DNA from: Caulobacter sp. 602-1
Lineage (GTDB): Bacteria; Pseudomonadota; Alphaproteobacteria; Caulobacterales; Caulobacteraceae
DNA length: 64,000 nt
Assembly: GCF_003931565.1 (NCBI RefSeq)
Contig: NZ_RRYI01000009.1
Coordinates: forward strand, 1 to 64,000
Direction: 5' to 3'
The notes beneath the pieces are model-generated. The model was given only the letters and a program-made list of their open reading frames with translations. It ran no database searches and was not told where the DNA came from. This document shows positions 50,001-58,275 of this stretch, piece after piece. Positions within the stretch are counted from its first letter, which is position 1. Every line of letters starts with the position of its first letter. The translations under genes were made by a program, and so were the position numbers.

Positions 50001-50314
50001 TCGCCCTTCCCGGCCCGCCGCTGGCCGACGGTCAGCAGCCGCGTCAGCCGGCCGAACGCCTCGCGGTCGGTCGGGTAGCAGAGCAGACTGGGCGTCCCGT
50101 CCATGAAGTCCAGCCGGCAGCCGCTCAGCACCCGGACATTCCGCGTCTTGGCCGCCGTCCAGGCCCGGACGACGCCCGCCAGGGTGTTGCGGTCTGTGAC
50201 GCCGATGGCGGAGAGGCCCAGCGCTTCGGCCGCGATCGCCAGCTCCTCCGCGTGCGAGGCGCCGCGCAGGAACGAGAAGTTGGTGGTGGTCTGGAGCTCG
50301 GCATAGGCGGTCAT
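47075..50314 (-). CDS. dnaE2: Error-prone DNA polymerase DnaE2 (ImuC)
   Basis: A 1079-aa C-family polymerase that performs damage-induced mutagenic synthesis with ImuA and ImuB. It has the N-terminal PHP domain (ELQTTTNFSFLRGASHAEEL; GVTDRNTLAGVVRAW), the polymerase palm with catalytic aspartates in PPDIDVDFEHERR, helix-hairpin-helix and OB-fold regions, and a shorter C-terminus than DnaE1. ATG 50314 starts MTAYAELQ. It is the third gene of imuA-imuB-dnaE2; the 114-nt gap from imuB carries a repeat element. Confidence 0.96.
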   Translation of the reverse strand: MTAYAELQTTTNFSFLRGASHAEELAIAAEALGLSAIGVTDRNTLAGVVRAWTAAKTRNVRVLSGCRLDFMDGTPSLLCYPTDREAFGRLTRLLTVGQRRAGKGECHLSWRDFLDHSDGQIGLIVPPKVLDEAFERDLARMAGDLRGRVWLAASRAYAAQDLKRLSRLDDLGRTAGAPIVATNDVLYHGPERRPLQDVITCVREHCAIHEAGFRLEANAERHIKSPAEMARLFERWPRAVERTVEIVERIGFDLGQLNEEYPDEPVPPGKTAMQHLSDLTWSGAAWRYPAGVPEKVAAQLKEELRLIAKMDYPNYFITVHDIVREARSMGILCQGRGSAANSSVCFCLGVTAIDPTEHRLLFTRFISENRGEPPDIDVDFEHERREEVMQYVYRRYGREYAAICGTVIHYRPRSAIRDVGKALGLTEDVTSLLAGTVWGSWGSGLPEEHLRNAGLDPEAPEIARAVNLATELMGFPRHLSQHVGGFVLTKRRLDETVPIGNAAMPDRTFIEWDKDDIDSLKLMKVDVLALGMLTAIQRAFGMLRADHGEPIVDLADVPVELPGVYDMLCVADSVGVFQVESRAQMSMLPRLKPRRFYDLVIEVAIVRPGPIQGDMVHPYLKRRNGIEPVDMPAPSPEHGPEDELKQILGNTYGVPLFQEQAMSLAIEAAKFTPDEADGLRKAMATFRNLGTPDEYRDRFVEGMVARGYQRDFAERCFKQIEGFGHYGFPESHAASFAKLVYVSAWIKWAWPDVFCAALINSQPMGFYQPAQLVRDAREHGVEVLPPDILGSDWDCTLESVTAGFRAPRIRADKIASDQNRPRWKAVRLGFRQIKGLKEGDVKTLVHVRAEGARTPGEFAQGGVPQRALELLAEADAFASVGLTRREALWAVKGLKGEHKAPVQAPLLAGLPLFEDRAALPAMGQPQEVAEDYRTTSLSLKHHPMAFYRSMLTRRGVITAEQLLTLKDGRKVSVAGLVLIRQRPGTAKGVVFVTLEDETGVANAVVWKDRFEADRNVVMTASFLVVHGRVQRAENVIHVVAEGFTDLSAHLSTLRDEPGAPAPRVRQKVSGRLLRSRDFH

Positions 50315-50320
50315 CGACTT

Positions 50321-50422
50321 GCCCCCTCCGCGCTTCGCGCTCCTCCCCCGGAGGGGAAAGAAGGATGGCGAGCCTTCCACCCGCCTTTGGGGGCGGACGA
50401 CCGCGAAGCGGTCAGGTGGGGG
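50321..50422. repeat. Dispersed intergenic repeat in the imuB-dnaE2 gap
   Basis: Contains CCCCTCCG..., GGAGGGG and the block GGGGGCGGACGACCGCGAAG, continuing CGGTCAGGTGGGGG (about 50389-50422). The same element, with CCGCG(A/C)AGCGG(T/C)CAGGTGGGGG, is found at 59889-59996 in the serC-serA gap. Both copies form GC-rich stem-loops and sit inside operons. Confidence 0.7.
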
Positions 50423-50428
50423 AAAACC

Positions 50429-51976
50429 TCAACCAAACAGGCCATGGATCCACCACTTCGGCGCTTCATCGACGCCGAACAGCCCCTGCCTGAAGATCCA
50501 GAACCGCCCCCCCACGTCATCCTCGACGCGGTAGTAGTCGCGGACCTTGCCGGGGCCGGTATCGGTCTCGCCGACGCCGGCGCGCCACCATTCCTGGCCG
50601 ATGCGCTCGGGGCCTTCGGCGCGGCGGACGCGGTGGGCGCGGCCGCGCCAGGTGAACGACATCGGCGGGTCGTCGGGCAGTTTGGCGATGGCCGTGATCG
50701 CCTCGGGCCGCTTGAACAGCCGCACCGGCCGCGGGCGGTCGAGATCCCATTTCGCGGCCGCCGGCGGATCCAGCGGGGCCTTGCGGACGACCGAGCGTTC
50801 GGGCACGTGGCTCTCGTACGGATCGGCGCGCCAGACGCGGGCTTCGCCCAGGCGGTTGACCAGGCGGTCGATCAGAGGGGCCAGGGTCTCGTCGAGGCTG
50901 GTCCCGGCTTCAGCGTCCAGCCGGTCCTGCGCCGCCGCCAGGGGCTCGACGGCGGCGGCGTGGACGGTGACGACCTCGACGCCGAAACCGGGGTCGACCT
51001 TGTCCAGCTTCGGGATGATCAGCTTGGTCAGCCGCTTGGCGTCGCGACCGATGCGGGCCAGGTTCGCGCGGACCGGATAGGCCTGGCCGTCCAGGCGGTG
51101 GAACACGACCTCGAAACGCTTGGCCCCGCGCCCCTCGGCCTCCAGCCGCTGACAGATCAAGGCCAGGGCGTCGCCGGCCGCGCGGGCCAGGTCCTCGGGC
51201 GCGCTGATCGGCTCGAAGAAGGCCAGGCGGTCGAACCAGGGCGTGGCCGGGCGGCGGAAGGTCAAGGCCTCGGCCGCCATGCCCAGAGCCTGGTCGAGGC
51301 GCAGGGTCAGGCCCAGGCCGAAGCGCTTGGCCAGCTGGGCGCGGGGCAGAGCGAAGAGCTGCCCGACGCGGTGCAGGCCCAGGCGCGGCAGCTGGGCCTC
51401 GGCGGCGTCCTCCAGGCGCAGGGCCGCGACGGGCAGGTCCTCGATCGCCGCGCGCTGCTCACCCGGCGCGGCGATGGCCAGGTCGTCGCCAAGGCGGGCC
51501 CCAAACCGCGCCAGGGCCCAGGCCGCCCCGGCGGTGTCGGCGATCGCCGCCCGGGCCGGCACGCCCCAGCGCGCCAGCCGCGCCACGAGATCGACCAGCA
51601 TGTCGCGCTCCCCGCCCCACAGGTGGTCGGTCCCGGTGATGTCGAGGAACAGGCCGTCCGCCCCGTCGATCGCCACGGCCGGCGAGAAGCGCACGCACCA
51701 GTCGCACAGGGCCTCCAGCGCGATCCGGTCGGCGACGGGGTCGTGGTCGAAGGTGACGAGGTTCGGAACCAGGGCCATGGCGTCGGCGGCCTTCTGGGCG
51801 GCGCCGAGGCCAAGGGCGCGGGCGGTCTCGTCGACGGCGGCGAGGCGGCGGGTTCCGCCCTCCGTGGCCAGCAGGGCGAAAGGCGCGGCTTCAGCCGACG
51901 TATCGTAGCCCGGGTTCCGCCGCCGCCACGTCGTGATCGGCCAGTTGGGACACCAGACGGAAAGGATGCGGGCCAT
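50429..51976 (-). CDS. imuB: ImuB, inactive Y-family polymerase-like mutagenesis factor
   Basis: A 515-aa protein of the DinB/UmuC fold. It starts MARILSVWCPNWPITTWRRR, where the first Y-family acidic motif is replaced (VWCPNW instead of DMDAFFA), so it should lack polymerase activity. ImuB links the beta clamp to DnaE2 and ImuA. The C-terminal DUF6504 region is present (RGRAHRVRRAEGPERIGQEW). Its start overlaps the imuA 3' end by 86 nt, implying tight coupling. Confidence 0.95.
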   Translation of the reverse strand: MARILSVWCPNWPITTWRRRNPGYDTSAEAAPFALLATEGGTRRLAAVDETARALGLGAAQKAADAMALVPNLVTFDHDPVADRIALEALCDWCVRFSPAVAIDGADGLFLDITGTDHLWGGERDMLVDLVARLARWGVPARAAIADTAGAAWALARFGARLGDDLAIAAPGEQRAAIEDLPVAALRLEDAAEAQLPRLGLHRVGQLFALPRAQLAKRFGLGLTLRLDQALGMAAEALTFRRPATPWFDRLAFFEPISAPEDLARAAGDALALICQRLEAEGRGAKRFEVVFHRLDGQAYPVRANLARIGRDAKRLTKLIIPKLDKVDPGFGVEVVTVHAAAVEPLAAAQDRLDAEAGTSLDETLAPLIDRLVNRLGEARVWRADPYESHVPERSVVRKAPLDPPAAAKWDLDRPRPVRLFKRPEAITAIAKLPDDPPMSFTWRGRAHRVRRAEGPERIGQEWWRAGVGETDTGPGKVRDYYRVEDDVGGRFWIFRQGLFGVDEAPKWWIHGLFG

Positions 51977-52673
51977 GGCCGGCCTCCTGTGCTTCCAAGA
52001 TCCAGGCGCCGGGACGTCCGCCCCGGCAGCGTTCGAGTTCGACCCGCCAGCGCGGAGGGCCAAGGCCGATGTCGTCCGGCGGCGACGGGGTCGGCGACGG
52101 TCCGATCCGCCAGCGGCTGAACGCGGCCGAGCCGGACACCGCCTGGCCCGCGCCCGCTCGTCCCCCGTAAGGTCTTCGGTGCAGCACCACCCCGAAGCCG
52201 CCCCGCTTCTCGCAGGCCAGTTGCAGGCGACGGCCGGCGGTCAGGTCCGGGGCCTCGGCCTCGCCGACGGCGGCGGCGACGCCCTGGGTGGAAAGCGCGT
52301 CCTCCAGCACCGACAGGGTCTCGGCCTCATCGCGCGCGCGGACCTGGATCAGCCGCTCGGTTGGGAAGCCAAGGCCGAACAGGCCGGGCGCGAACAGGTC
52401 GCTACGCCGGGCGATCCAGACGATCGCGCCCGCCTTCACCAGAGGGCGCAACAGCAGGCCGACGAAGGCGGCGGGGGCCGCGCCGGTCTCGCCCTCCAGC
52501 CCGGCGCCCGTCACCTCGTGCCAGCCGCCCAGCGGCAGGCCGCCGCCCGGGAAGCAGCCATCGATGGCCGGATCCCCGAACGGCAGGACCGGAGTCAGAG
52601 TCCGAGTCCCCGCTTCGATCGCGGCGATCCGGCCTCTCAGGGCCGCAAGACGCGCCTCGCGCGATCCGGCCAT
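51891..52673 (-). CDS. imuA: ImuA, SOS mutagenesis protein
   Basis: A 260-aa RecA/SulA-like protein. It starts MAGSREARLAALRGRIAAIE with AAGGAGTAAGGA upstream. The RecA-fold remnants GLPLGGWHEVTG and GAIVWIARR are visible; Walker A is degenerate. ImuA works with ImuB and DnaE2 in error-prone repair in bacteria lacking UmuDC. It is the first gene of the LexA-controlled operon. The long overlap with imuB (86 nt) means its C-terminus is encoded within the imuB start region. Confidence 0.93.
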   Translation of the reverse strand: MAGSREARLAALRGRIAAIEAGTRTLTPVLPFGDPAIDGCFPGGGLPLGGWHEVTGAGLEGETGAAPAAFVGLLLRPLVKAGAIVWIARRSDLFAPGLFGLGFPTERLIQVRARDEAETLSVLEDALSTQGVAAAVGEAEAPDLTAGRRLQLACEKRGGFGVVLHRRPYGGRAGAGQAVSGSAAFSRWRIGPSPTPSPPDDIGLGPPRWRVELERCRGGRPGAWILEAQEAGHGPHPFRLVSQLADHDVAAAEPGLRYVG

Positions 52674-52685
52674 TCCTTACTCCTT

Positions 52686-52700
52686 GTTCCACTTTTGTTC
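52686..52700 (-). promoter_or_regulatory. LexA (SOS) box of imuA-imuB-dnaE2
   Basis: GTTC-CACTTTT-GTTC, an exact match to the alphaproteobacterial direct-repeat SOS box GTTC-N7-GTTC, 13 nt upstream of the imuA start codon. LexA repression and DNA-damage induction follow from established biology of this operon in Caulobacter. Confidence 0.92.
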
Positions 52701-52795
52701 TGATCTTGCAGCGCTGCGGAGTCAAGCCTTGGAGAGTCGGGCGGGACCGGCCAAAGTGTCTCAAACGGCCGTATGAAGCCTTCACGGGAAATCTC

Positions 52796-55700
52796 ATGTC
52801 CCTCACCCGCGTCCTGATCGCCAACCGCGGCGAGATCGCTATCCGCATCGCCCGCGCGGCGGCGGAGGCCGGTCTCAGCTCCGTGGCCGTCCGCGCGACC
52901 GACGACGCGGGGAGCCCGCACGTGACGGCCGCCGACCGCGCGGTCGCCCTGCCTGGCGCGGGGGCCAAGGCCTATCTGGACATCACGGCGATCATCGCCG
53001 CCGCCCAGGCCGAGGGCTGCGACGCCCTGCATCCCGGCTATGGCTTCCTGTCGGAGAACCCTGGCCTGGCGCGGGCGTGCGCCGAGGCGGGGATCGTCTT
53101 CGTCGGCCCCTCGCCCGAGCACCTGGAGACCTTTGGCGACAAGGCCGCCGCCCGGGCGCTGGCGGCCGAGCGGAACGTGCCGCTGATCCCGGGGACGGGG
53201 GCGATCTCACCGGACGGCGCGCGGGCGTTCCAGGCCGAGCACGGCGCGATCATGCTGAAGGCGCGGGCCGGCGGCGGCGGGCGCGGCATGCGAGCGGTGC
53301 TGGATCCCGGCGAGTTGGACGCCGCCTTCGCCGCCTGCGCGCGGGAGGCCCTCGCGGCCTTCGGGGACGGCGGGCTCTATGCCGAGAAGCGGATCGAGCG
53401 GGCGCGCCATGTCGAGGTGCAGATCGTCGGCGATGGACGGCGGGTGCTGGCGATCGGCGACCGCGACTGCTCCCTCCAGCGGCGGAACCAGAAGCTGGTC
53501 GAGATCGCCCCGGCCGCCCTGCCCGCTCCGCTGCGGGCCGCTCTTTGGAAGCACGCCGAGACGCTGTGCGCCGGCTATCGCGGCCTGGCCACGGTCGAGT
53601 TCCTGGTCGACGCGGAGACCGGCGAGGCCTTCTTCCTGGAGGTCAATCCGCGCCTGCAGGTCGAGCATACGGTGACCGAGGAGGTCACGGGCCTGGACCT
53701 GGTGCGCCTGCAGTTCGATCTCGCGGCCGGCGCGCCCCTCGACCTGGAGGTTCCGCCGGCCTTCGGGGTCGCGATCCAGGCGCGGATCAATGCCGAGACC
53801 CTGACCGCCGAGGGCCAGGTGAAGCCGTCCAGCGGCGCGATCGGCGCCTGGAGCCCGCCGGGCGGTCCGGGCGTGCGGGTCGACGCCGGCGTGGCCGCCG
53901 GTACGACGGTCGGCGGGTCCTACGACAGCCTGCTGGCCAAGGTGATCGCGCGTGGGCGGACCCATGCCGAGGCTTCGGCGCGACTGGACCGGGCGCTGGC
54001 GGAGTTCCAGATCACCGGTGTTTCGACCACCGCGCCGCTGGTGCGGGCGATCCTGGCGGCCGCGCCGGAGAGGCCGACCACGCGGTTCATCGAGGACCAC
54101 GCCGCCGAACTGGTCGCCGACTTGCCGGAGGAAAGCGCCGCGCGGTCCTTCGAGACCCTGGACGGCGCCGTCACCGTCGCCGCGCCGCTCGCGGCCACGG
54201 TCGGTTCGATCGCGGTGGCCGAGGGCGACCTCGTCCGCCCCGGCCAGGCCCTGGCCGTGCTGGAGGCCATGAAGATGGAGCATCTCGTTCCCACCGTCAC
54301 CGGCGGGCGGGTGCTGAAAATCCTCGCCGCGCCCGGCGCGACCGTCGCCGAAGGCCAGCCGCTGGTGTTCCTGGAGCCGATGGAGGTCGCGGGCGACCAG
54401 GCCGTCGAAGCCGTCGCCGAGGACCTCGACACGATCCGCCCCGACCTGGCCGAGGTGATCGCCCGCCACCGACACACCCTGGACGAGGCCCGCCCCGACG
54501 CCGTCGCCAAGCGCCGCAAGACCGGCCACCGGACAGCGCGGGAGAACATCGACGACCTGGTCGATCCGGGCAGTTTCCTGGAGTACGGCGCCCTGGCCAT
54601 CGCGGCGCAGAAGCGGCGGCGCTCGACCGAGGACCTGATCGCCAACACGCCCGCCGACGGGTTGATCACCGGCGTCGGAACCGTCAATGGCGGCCTCTTC
54701 CCGCCCGACAAGGCGCGGACGGCGGCCCTGGCCTACGACTTCACGGTGCTGGCCGGCACGCAAGGCGCGATGAACCACCGCAAGTCCGACCGGCTGATGG
54801 CGATCATCGCCGACCAGAAGCTGCCGGTCGTGTGGTTCGCCGAGGGCGGCGGCGGGCGGCCGGGCGACACCGACACGACGGCGGTGGCCGGGCTGGACGT
54901 GCCGACGTTTAGGAGCTTCGCCCAGCTGTCGGGCCTGGTTCCCAAGATCGCCATCGTCGCCGGCCGCTGCTTCGCCGGCAACGCCGCCATCGCGGGCCTG
55001 TCGGAGATCATTATCGCCACCCGCGACAGCAATCTGGGCATGGGCGGACCGGCGATGATCGAGGGCGGCGGGCTGGGGGTGTTCAAGCCCGAGCAGATCG
55101 GGCCATCGGCGCACCAGTGGAAGAATGGCGTCATCGACATCCTGGCCGATGACGAGGCCCACGCCACCCGACTGGCCAAGCAGGCGCTGTCCTATTTCCA
55201 AGGCGCGCTGCCGAGCTGGACCGCGCCGGACCAGCGGCGGCTGCGGGGCGCGATCCCGGAGAACCGGCTGCGGGTCTATGACGTGCGGGCGCTGATCCAT
55301 GGCCTGGTCGACGAGGGTTCGTTCCTGGAGCTGCGCGGCGGCTTCGCGGCGGGCATGGTCACCGGCCTGATCCGCATCGAGGGCCGGCCGATGGGGCTGA
55401 TCGCCAACGATCCGCGGCATCTGGGCGGAGCGATCGACTGCGAAGGCGCCGAGAAAGCCGCGCGGTTCCTGCAGCTCTGCGACGCCTTCGCCCTGCCGGT
55501 CCTGAGCCTGTGCGACACGCCCGGCTTCATGGTCGGTCCCGACAGCGAGGACGCCGCCGCCGTGCGCCGGGTCAGCCGCCAGTTCATCGCCGGCGCCAAG
55601 CTACGCAGCCCGCTCTTCACCGTGGTGACCCGCAAGGGCTACGGCCTCGGGGCCCAGGCCATGGCGGGCGGCAGCTTCCATTCGCCGGCCTTCATCGCCG

Positions 55701-55981
55701 CCTGGCCGACCGGCGAGTTTGGCGGCATGGGCCTGGAGGGCGCGGTCAAGCTGGGCTACCGCAAGGAGCTGGAAGCCGAAACCGATCCCGCCAAGCAGAA
55801 GGCGCTCTACGACCAGCTCGTGGCGCGGCTCTACGCGGCCGGCAAGGCGATCAGCATGGCCGCCGCCCTGGAGATCGACGCGGTCATCGACCCCGCCGAC
55901 ACCCGGCGCTGGATCGTGGGCGGACTGGACGCGGCGGCGGGGGTGTCCAAGCCGTGGAGCGTGCGCGTGGACAGCTTCTAG
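52796..55981 (+). CDS. Single-chain multidomain biotin-dependent acyl-CoA carboxylase
   Basis: One 1061-aa chain carries all carboxylase parts. Biotin carboxylase is at about residues 1-445 (RVLIANRGEIAIRIARAAAE; ATP-grasp KARAGGGGRGMR; EVNPRLQVEHTVTEEVTG). The BCCP domain carries biotinyl Lys493 in VLEAMKMEHL. The carboxyltransferase N- and C-domains follow from about residue 575 (TARENIDDLVDPGSFLEYG; RKGYGLGAQAMAGGSF). This order matches the long-chain acyl-CoA carboxylases (LCC) described in some actinobacteria and alphaproteobacteria, distinct from split Acc/Pcc systems. Substrate chain length is unknown. GGGA precedes the ATG. It is divergent from imuA. Confidence 0.9.
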   Translation: MSLTRVLIANRGEIAIRIARAAAEAGLSSVAVRATDDAGSPHVTAADRAVALPGAGAKAYLDITAIIAAAQAEGCDALHPGYGFLSENPGLARACAEAGIVFVGPSPEHLETFGDKAAARALAAERNVPLIPGTGAISPDGARAFQAEHGAIMLKARAGGGGRGMRAVLDPGELDAAFAACAREALAAFGDGGLYAEKRIERARHVEVQIVGDGRRVLAIGDRDCSLQRRNQKLVEIAPAALPAPLRAALWKHAETLCAGYRGLATVEFLVDAETGEAFFLEVNPRLQVEHTVTEEVTGLDLVRLQFDLAAGAPLDLEVPPAFGVAIQARINAETLTAEGQVKPSSGAIGAWSPPGGPGVRVDAGVAAGTTVGGSYDSLLAKVIARGRTHAEASARLDRALAEFQITGVSTTAPLVRAILAAAPERPTTRFIEDHAAELVADLPEESAARSFETLDGAVTVAAPLAATVGSIAVAEGDLVRPGQALAVLEAMKMEHLVPTVTGGRVLKILAAPGATVAEGQPLVFLEPMEVAGDQAVEAVAEDLDTIRPDLAEVIARHRHTLDEARPDAVAKRRKTGHRTARENIDDLVDPGSFLEYGALAIAAQKRRRSTEDLIANTPADGLITGVGTVNGGLFPPDKARTAALAYDFTVLAGTQGAMNHRKSDRLMAIIADQKLPVVWFAEGGGGRPGDTDTTAVAGLDVPTFRSFAQLSGLVPKIAIVAGRCFAGNAAIAGLSEIIIATRDSNLGMGGPAMIEGGGLGVFKPEQIGPSAHQWKNGVIDILADDEAHATRLAKQALSYFQGALPSWTAPDQRRLRGAIPENRLRVYDVRALIHGLVDEGSFLELRGGFAAGMVTGLIRIEGRPMGLIANDPRHLGGAIDCEGAEKAARFLQLCDAFALPVLSLCDTPGFMVGPDSEDAAAVRRVSRQFIAGAKLRSPLFTVVTRKGYGLGAQAMAGGSFHSPAFIAAWPTGEFGGMGLEGAVKLGYRKELEAETDPAKQKALYDQLVARLYAAGKAISMAAALEIDAVIDPADTRRWIVGGLDAAAGVSKPWSVRVDSF

Positions 55982-56085
55982 GCTCGCGCCGCGACGAAGT
56001 CCGAGCGGAGACGCGCCAGGCGGCCAAGTCTTCAGACCGGTCAAGTTATGCAAGACTGCGGGCTCTCACGATTCGGCGGAGCGGC

Positions 56086-56823
56086 ATGAAGCCGGTACTC
56101 ATCTTTCAGCCCGGCATGGTCGGGGATCTGCTCTTCGTCCAGAAGATCGCCAAGACCTACGCCGCGACCGGGCGCCGCGTGATCATGCCGGTCCTGCAGA
56201 AGCACAGCTGGGTCTATGACGCCCTGGTCATGCCCGCGAACATCGAGACGCCGATCCTCGACACCGAGGCCTTCGACTTCCGCGACGAGCTGCTGTTCCT
56301 GAGCGACAAGATCGCCCTCAGCCCGATCGAGGGGCCGAACTATACGTTCCTGTCGCTGTTCTTCAGCTGGCGCTACGCGCCCGAGCAGACGATGGACCTG
56401 AAGTATCAGGTGGCCGGAATGGATATGGCCGACTGGGCCGACCATGTGGAGCTGCGCCGCGACCTCGCCAAGGAAGAGGCGCTGTTCAAGCTTCTGGGCC
56501 TGGACGATGGCGAGCCCTATGCGCTGCTGAACGAGCATGGCAGCAACAGCCAGATCCAGTTCACCCACAAGGCGCCCGAAAAGGAAGTCCGCCTCCGCCC
56601 GATCGAGGGCTACAGCCTGTTCGACTGGAGCACGGTGATCGAGCGGGCGGCGCGCATCGCCACGATCGACACGTCGCTGGTGCTGCTGGTCGAGATCCTG
56701 AAGATTCGCGACAAGCCCCTCAGCGTGGTGTCGCGCTATGAGCCGCCCAGCTTCCGCATCCAGAACATCCTGAGGCTGGACTGGCTGTTCTATTTCCGCG
56801 CCGAGCACCTGACCTTTTCCTAG
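56086..56823 (+). CDS. Unrecognised 245-aa protein, possibly glycosyltransferase-related
   Basis: The start MKPVLIFQPGMVGDLLFVQK has GGAG just upstream. The opening GMVGDLLFVQKIA resembles the GD(L/I) nucleotide-sugar-side motif of GT9/heptosyltransferase-like proteins, and IATIDTSLVLLVEILK near the end resembles their substrate segment, but the protein is short and the match is weak. It lies about 100 nt after the carboxylase gene and is convergent with an FkbM methyltransferase gene, a combination seen in glycan-modification loci. Confidence 0.6.
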   Translation: MKPVLIFQPGMVGDLLFVQKIAKTYAATGRRVIMPVLQKHSWVYDALVMPANIETPILDTEAFDFRDELLFLSDKIALSPIEGPNYTFLSLFFSWRYAPEQTMDLKYQVAGMDMADWADHVELRRDLAKEEALFKLLGLDDGEPYALLNEHGSNSQIQFTHKAPEKEVRLRPIEGYSLFDWSTVIERAARIATIDTSLVLLVEILKIRDKPLSVVSRYEPPSFRIQNILRLDWLFYFRAEHLTFS

Positions 56824-56864
56824 AGCGCGCCAGGGTTAAGTGTCGGCGGTTAACCCGCTCGGGC

Positions 56865-57671
56865 TCAGCCGCCCGCCATCCCCTTGATCTGTTCCGACAT
56901 CGGATCGTCCTGGTGAACGGCCAGGATGTTGATGCCCATGTAGTAGACGCCGTAGCCCAGGCCGATCAGGAACTCGCGCAGCTCGGACTCGTCGGACTTG
57001 ATCCGCTCGATCATCATCATCGGTTTGCAGGTCGCGATGGTGCGCCGAGCGCCCCGCAGGGCCTCCATCTCCATGCCCTCGATGTCGATCTTGACGAAGT
57101 CCAGCCGCGTGAGAGCCAGATCGTCGATCGCCATCATCTGGGTGCTCTGGGCGTTCTCCGCGGAATAGTCGATCTCCTGGCCGATGAATTCGGTGCGCTC
57201 GGTCTGGCGGATCTCGAGACTGCCGAAGCTGGCGGGCTTGAAGTAGTCGGGGACGGGAACGTCGATCACCCCGCGCTCGGCGCCCACCGCCGCCCAGATC
57301 GCCCGGGCGTTGAAGCAGTTGTTCAGCGTGATATTGCCGGCCAGGGCGTAGAAGATCCGCTCCTGCGCCTCGAAGGCGATGACCTTGCCCCAGCCGGTCA
57401 TCAACTGAGCCCACTCGACGGTATGGACGCCGATATTGGCGCCGCAGTCGATGGCCACCACGCCGTCGCCGAAATGGGCGCGACGCATTTCCAGCAGCCT
57501 GACGGCGGCGTCCACCTCGTCCTGGTCGAACGACGAGGTCTCCAACAGTTGGTAGCCCACGCCGTAAGCGCCGTTCTGGACGATCCTGTAGTCGTGACGA
57601 TTGACCAACAGGGAGCCGTGGTTGGTCGACACCAGCACGAAGGCCGTCGGGCGGAGGTTTGACTTTCGCAT
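56865..57671 (-). CDS. FkbM-family SAM-dependent methyltransferase
   Basis: A 268-aa class I methyltransferase. The SAM motif is VVAIDCGANIGVHTVEWA, motif II VIAFEAQERIFYAL, and the characteristic FkbM post-motif is DFVKIDIEGMEMEALRGA. FkbM enzymes methylate hydroxyls of sugars or polyketides, often on surface glycans. It is convergent with the 245-aa gene. Target unknown. Confidence 0.9.
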   Translation of the reverse strand: MRKSNLRPTAFVLVSTNHGSLLVNRHDYRIVQNGAYGVGYQLLETSSFDQDEVDAAVRLLEMRRAHFGDGVVAIDCGANIGVHTVEWAQLMTGWGKVIAFEAQERIFYALAGNITLNNCFNARAIWAAVGAERGVIDVPVPDYFKPASFGSLEIRQTERTEFIGQEIDYSAENAQSTQMMAIDDLALTRLDFVKIDIEGMEMEALRGARRTIATCKPMMMIERIKSDESELREFLIGLGYGVYYMGINILAVHQDDPMSEQIKGMAGG

Positions 57672-57750
57672 TCGGCCCCAGGGATAGCCGCCGCGCCGCG
57701 ATGACGGCGCCGGAATCGACGCCTGACGATAGGCCGAGAATCCTCGGCGT

Positions 57751-58152
57751 CTAGGGCAGTTGGACTTCGAGCTTGACGGCTTGATCCGGGGCGGGCGACG
57801 GCCTGGCGGTCAGGTCACGCAGGATGATCGGTCCAAACAGCGCGCCGATCCCGCAGGCGTCCGCCAGCACGTCGCCCCAAGCCGCGTCTCGGCCGACGAA
57901 CGCCTGCAGCACCTCGATCATGCCGCCAAAGGCCAGCAGCACCAGGCCGATGCGCCAGAAGCGGCTGGCGGGCAAGGCGGTGATCGCCAGGGCGGTCAGC
58001 ACATAGAAGACGATGAAGTGCTTGGCCTTGTCCCAGGGGATCAGGCCCATGCCGCCATCGTCGGGCAGCAGGGCCCGCCACAGGGCGAAGGCCGCCGCCG
58101 CGACGAAGATCGTGAAGGCCAGGACGTTGATCTTGCGATTACGAAACAACAT
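57751..58152 (-). CDS. VanZ-like membrane protein
   Basis: A 133-aa protein with three to four hydrophobic helices. It contains GLIPWDKAKHFIVFYVLTAL and GMIEVLQAFVGRDAAWGDVL, the VanZ-family core with W-D-K-H and E-Q pattern residues. VanZ-like proteins are common in bacteria with cell-envelope roles that are mostly undefined; glycopeptide resistance should not be inferred. The start at 58152 is preferred because the family begins near RNRKINVLAF. Confidence 0.83.
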   Translation of the reverse strand: MLFRNRKINVLAFTIFVAAAAFALWRALLPDDGGMGLIPWDKAKHFIVFYVLTALAITALPASRFWRIGLVLLAFGGMIEVLQAFVGRDAAWGDVLADACGIGALFGPIILRDLTARPSPAPDQAVKLEVQLP

Positions 58153-58275
58153 GAGCGGCCTATCGAACGAAAAAGGGGCGTCATCCAGGCGATGCAAGGC
58201 TGAAGCCACCTTGGCCAGTCCAGACGCCCCAGTCCTGTCCCGGATCGGTCATCCGGGACAGGCAGGTCGAAGCGC

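Noticed and set aside
53207..55420. Minus-strand frame opposite the acyl-CoA carboxylase
   Set aside because: Antisense shadow; the sense strand encodes clear carboxylase domains.
57751..58152. VanZ-like gene as glycopeptide resistance
   Set aside because: VanZ-family proteins are widespread without resistance, and no other van genes are present.
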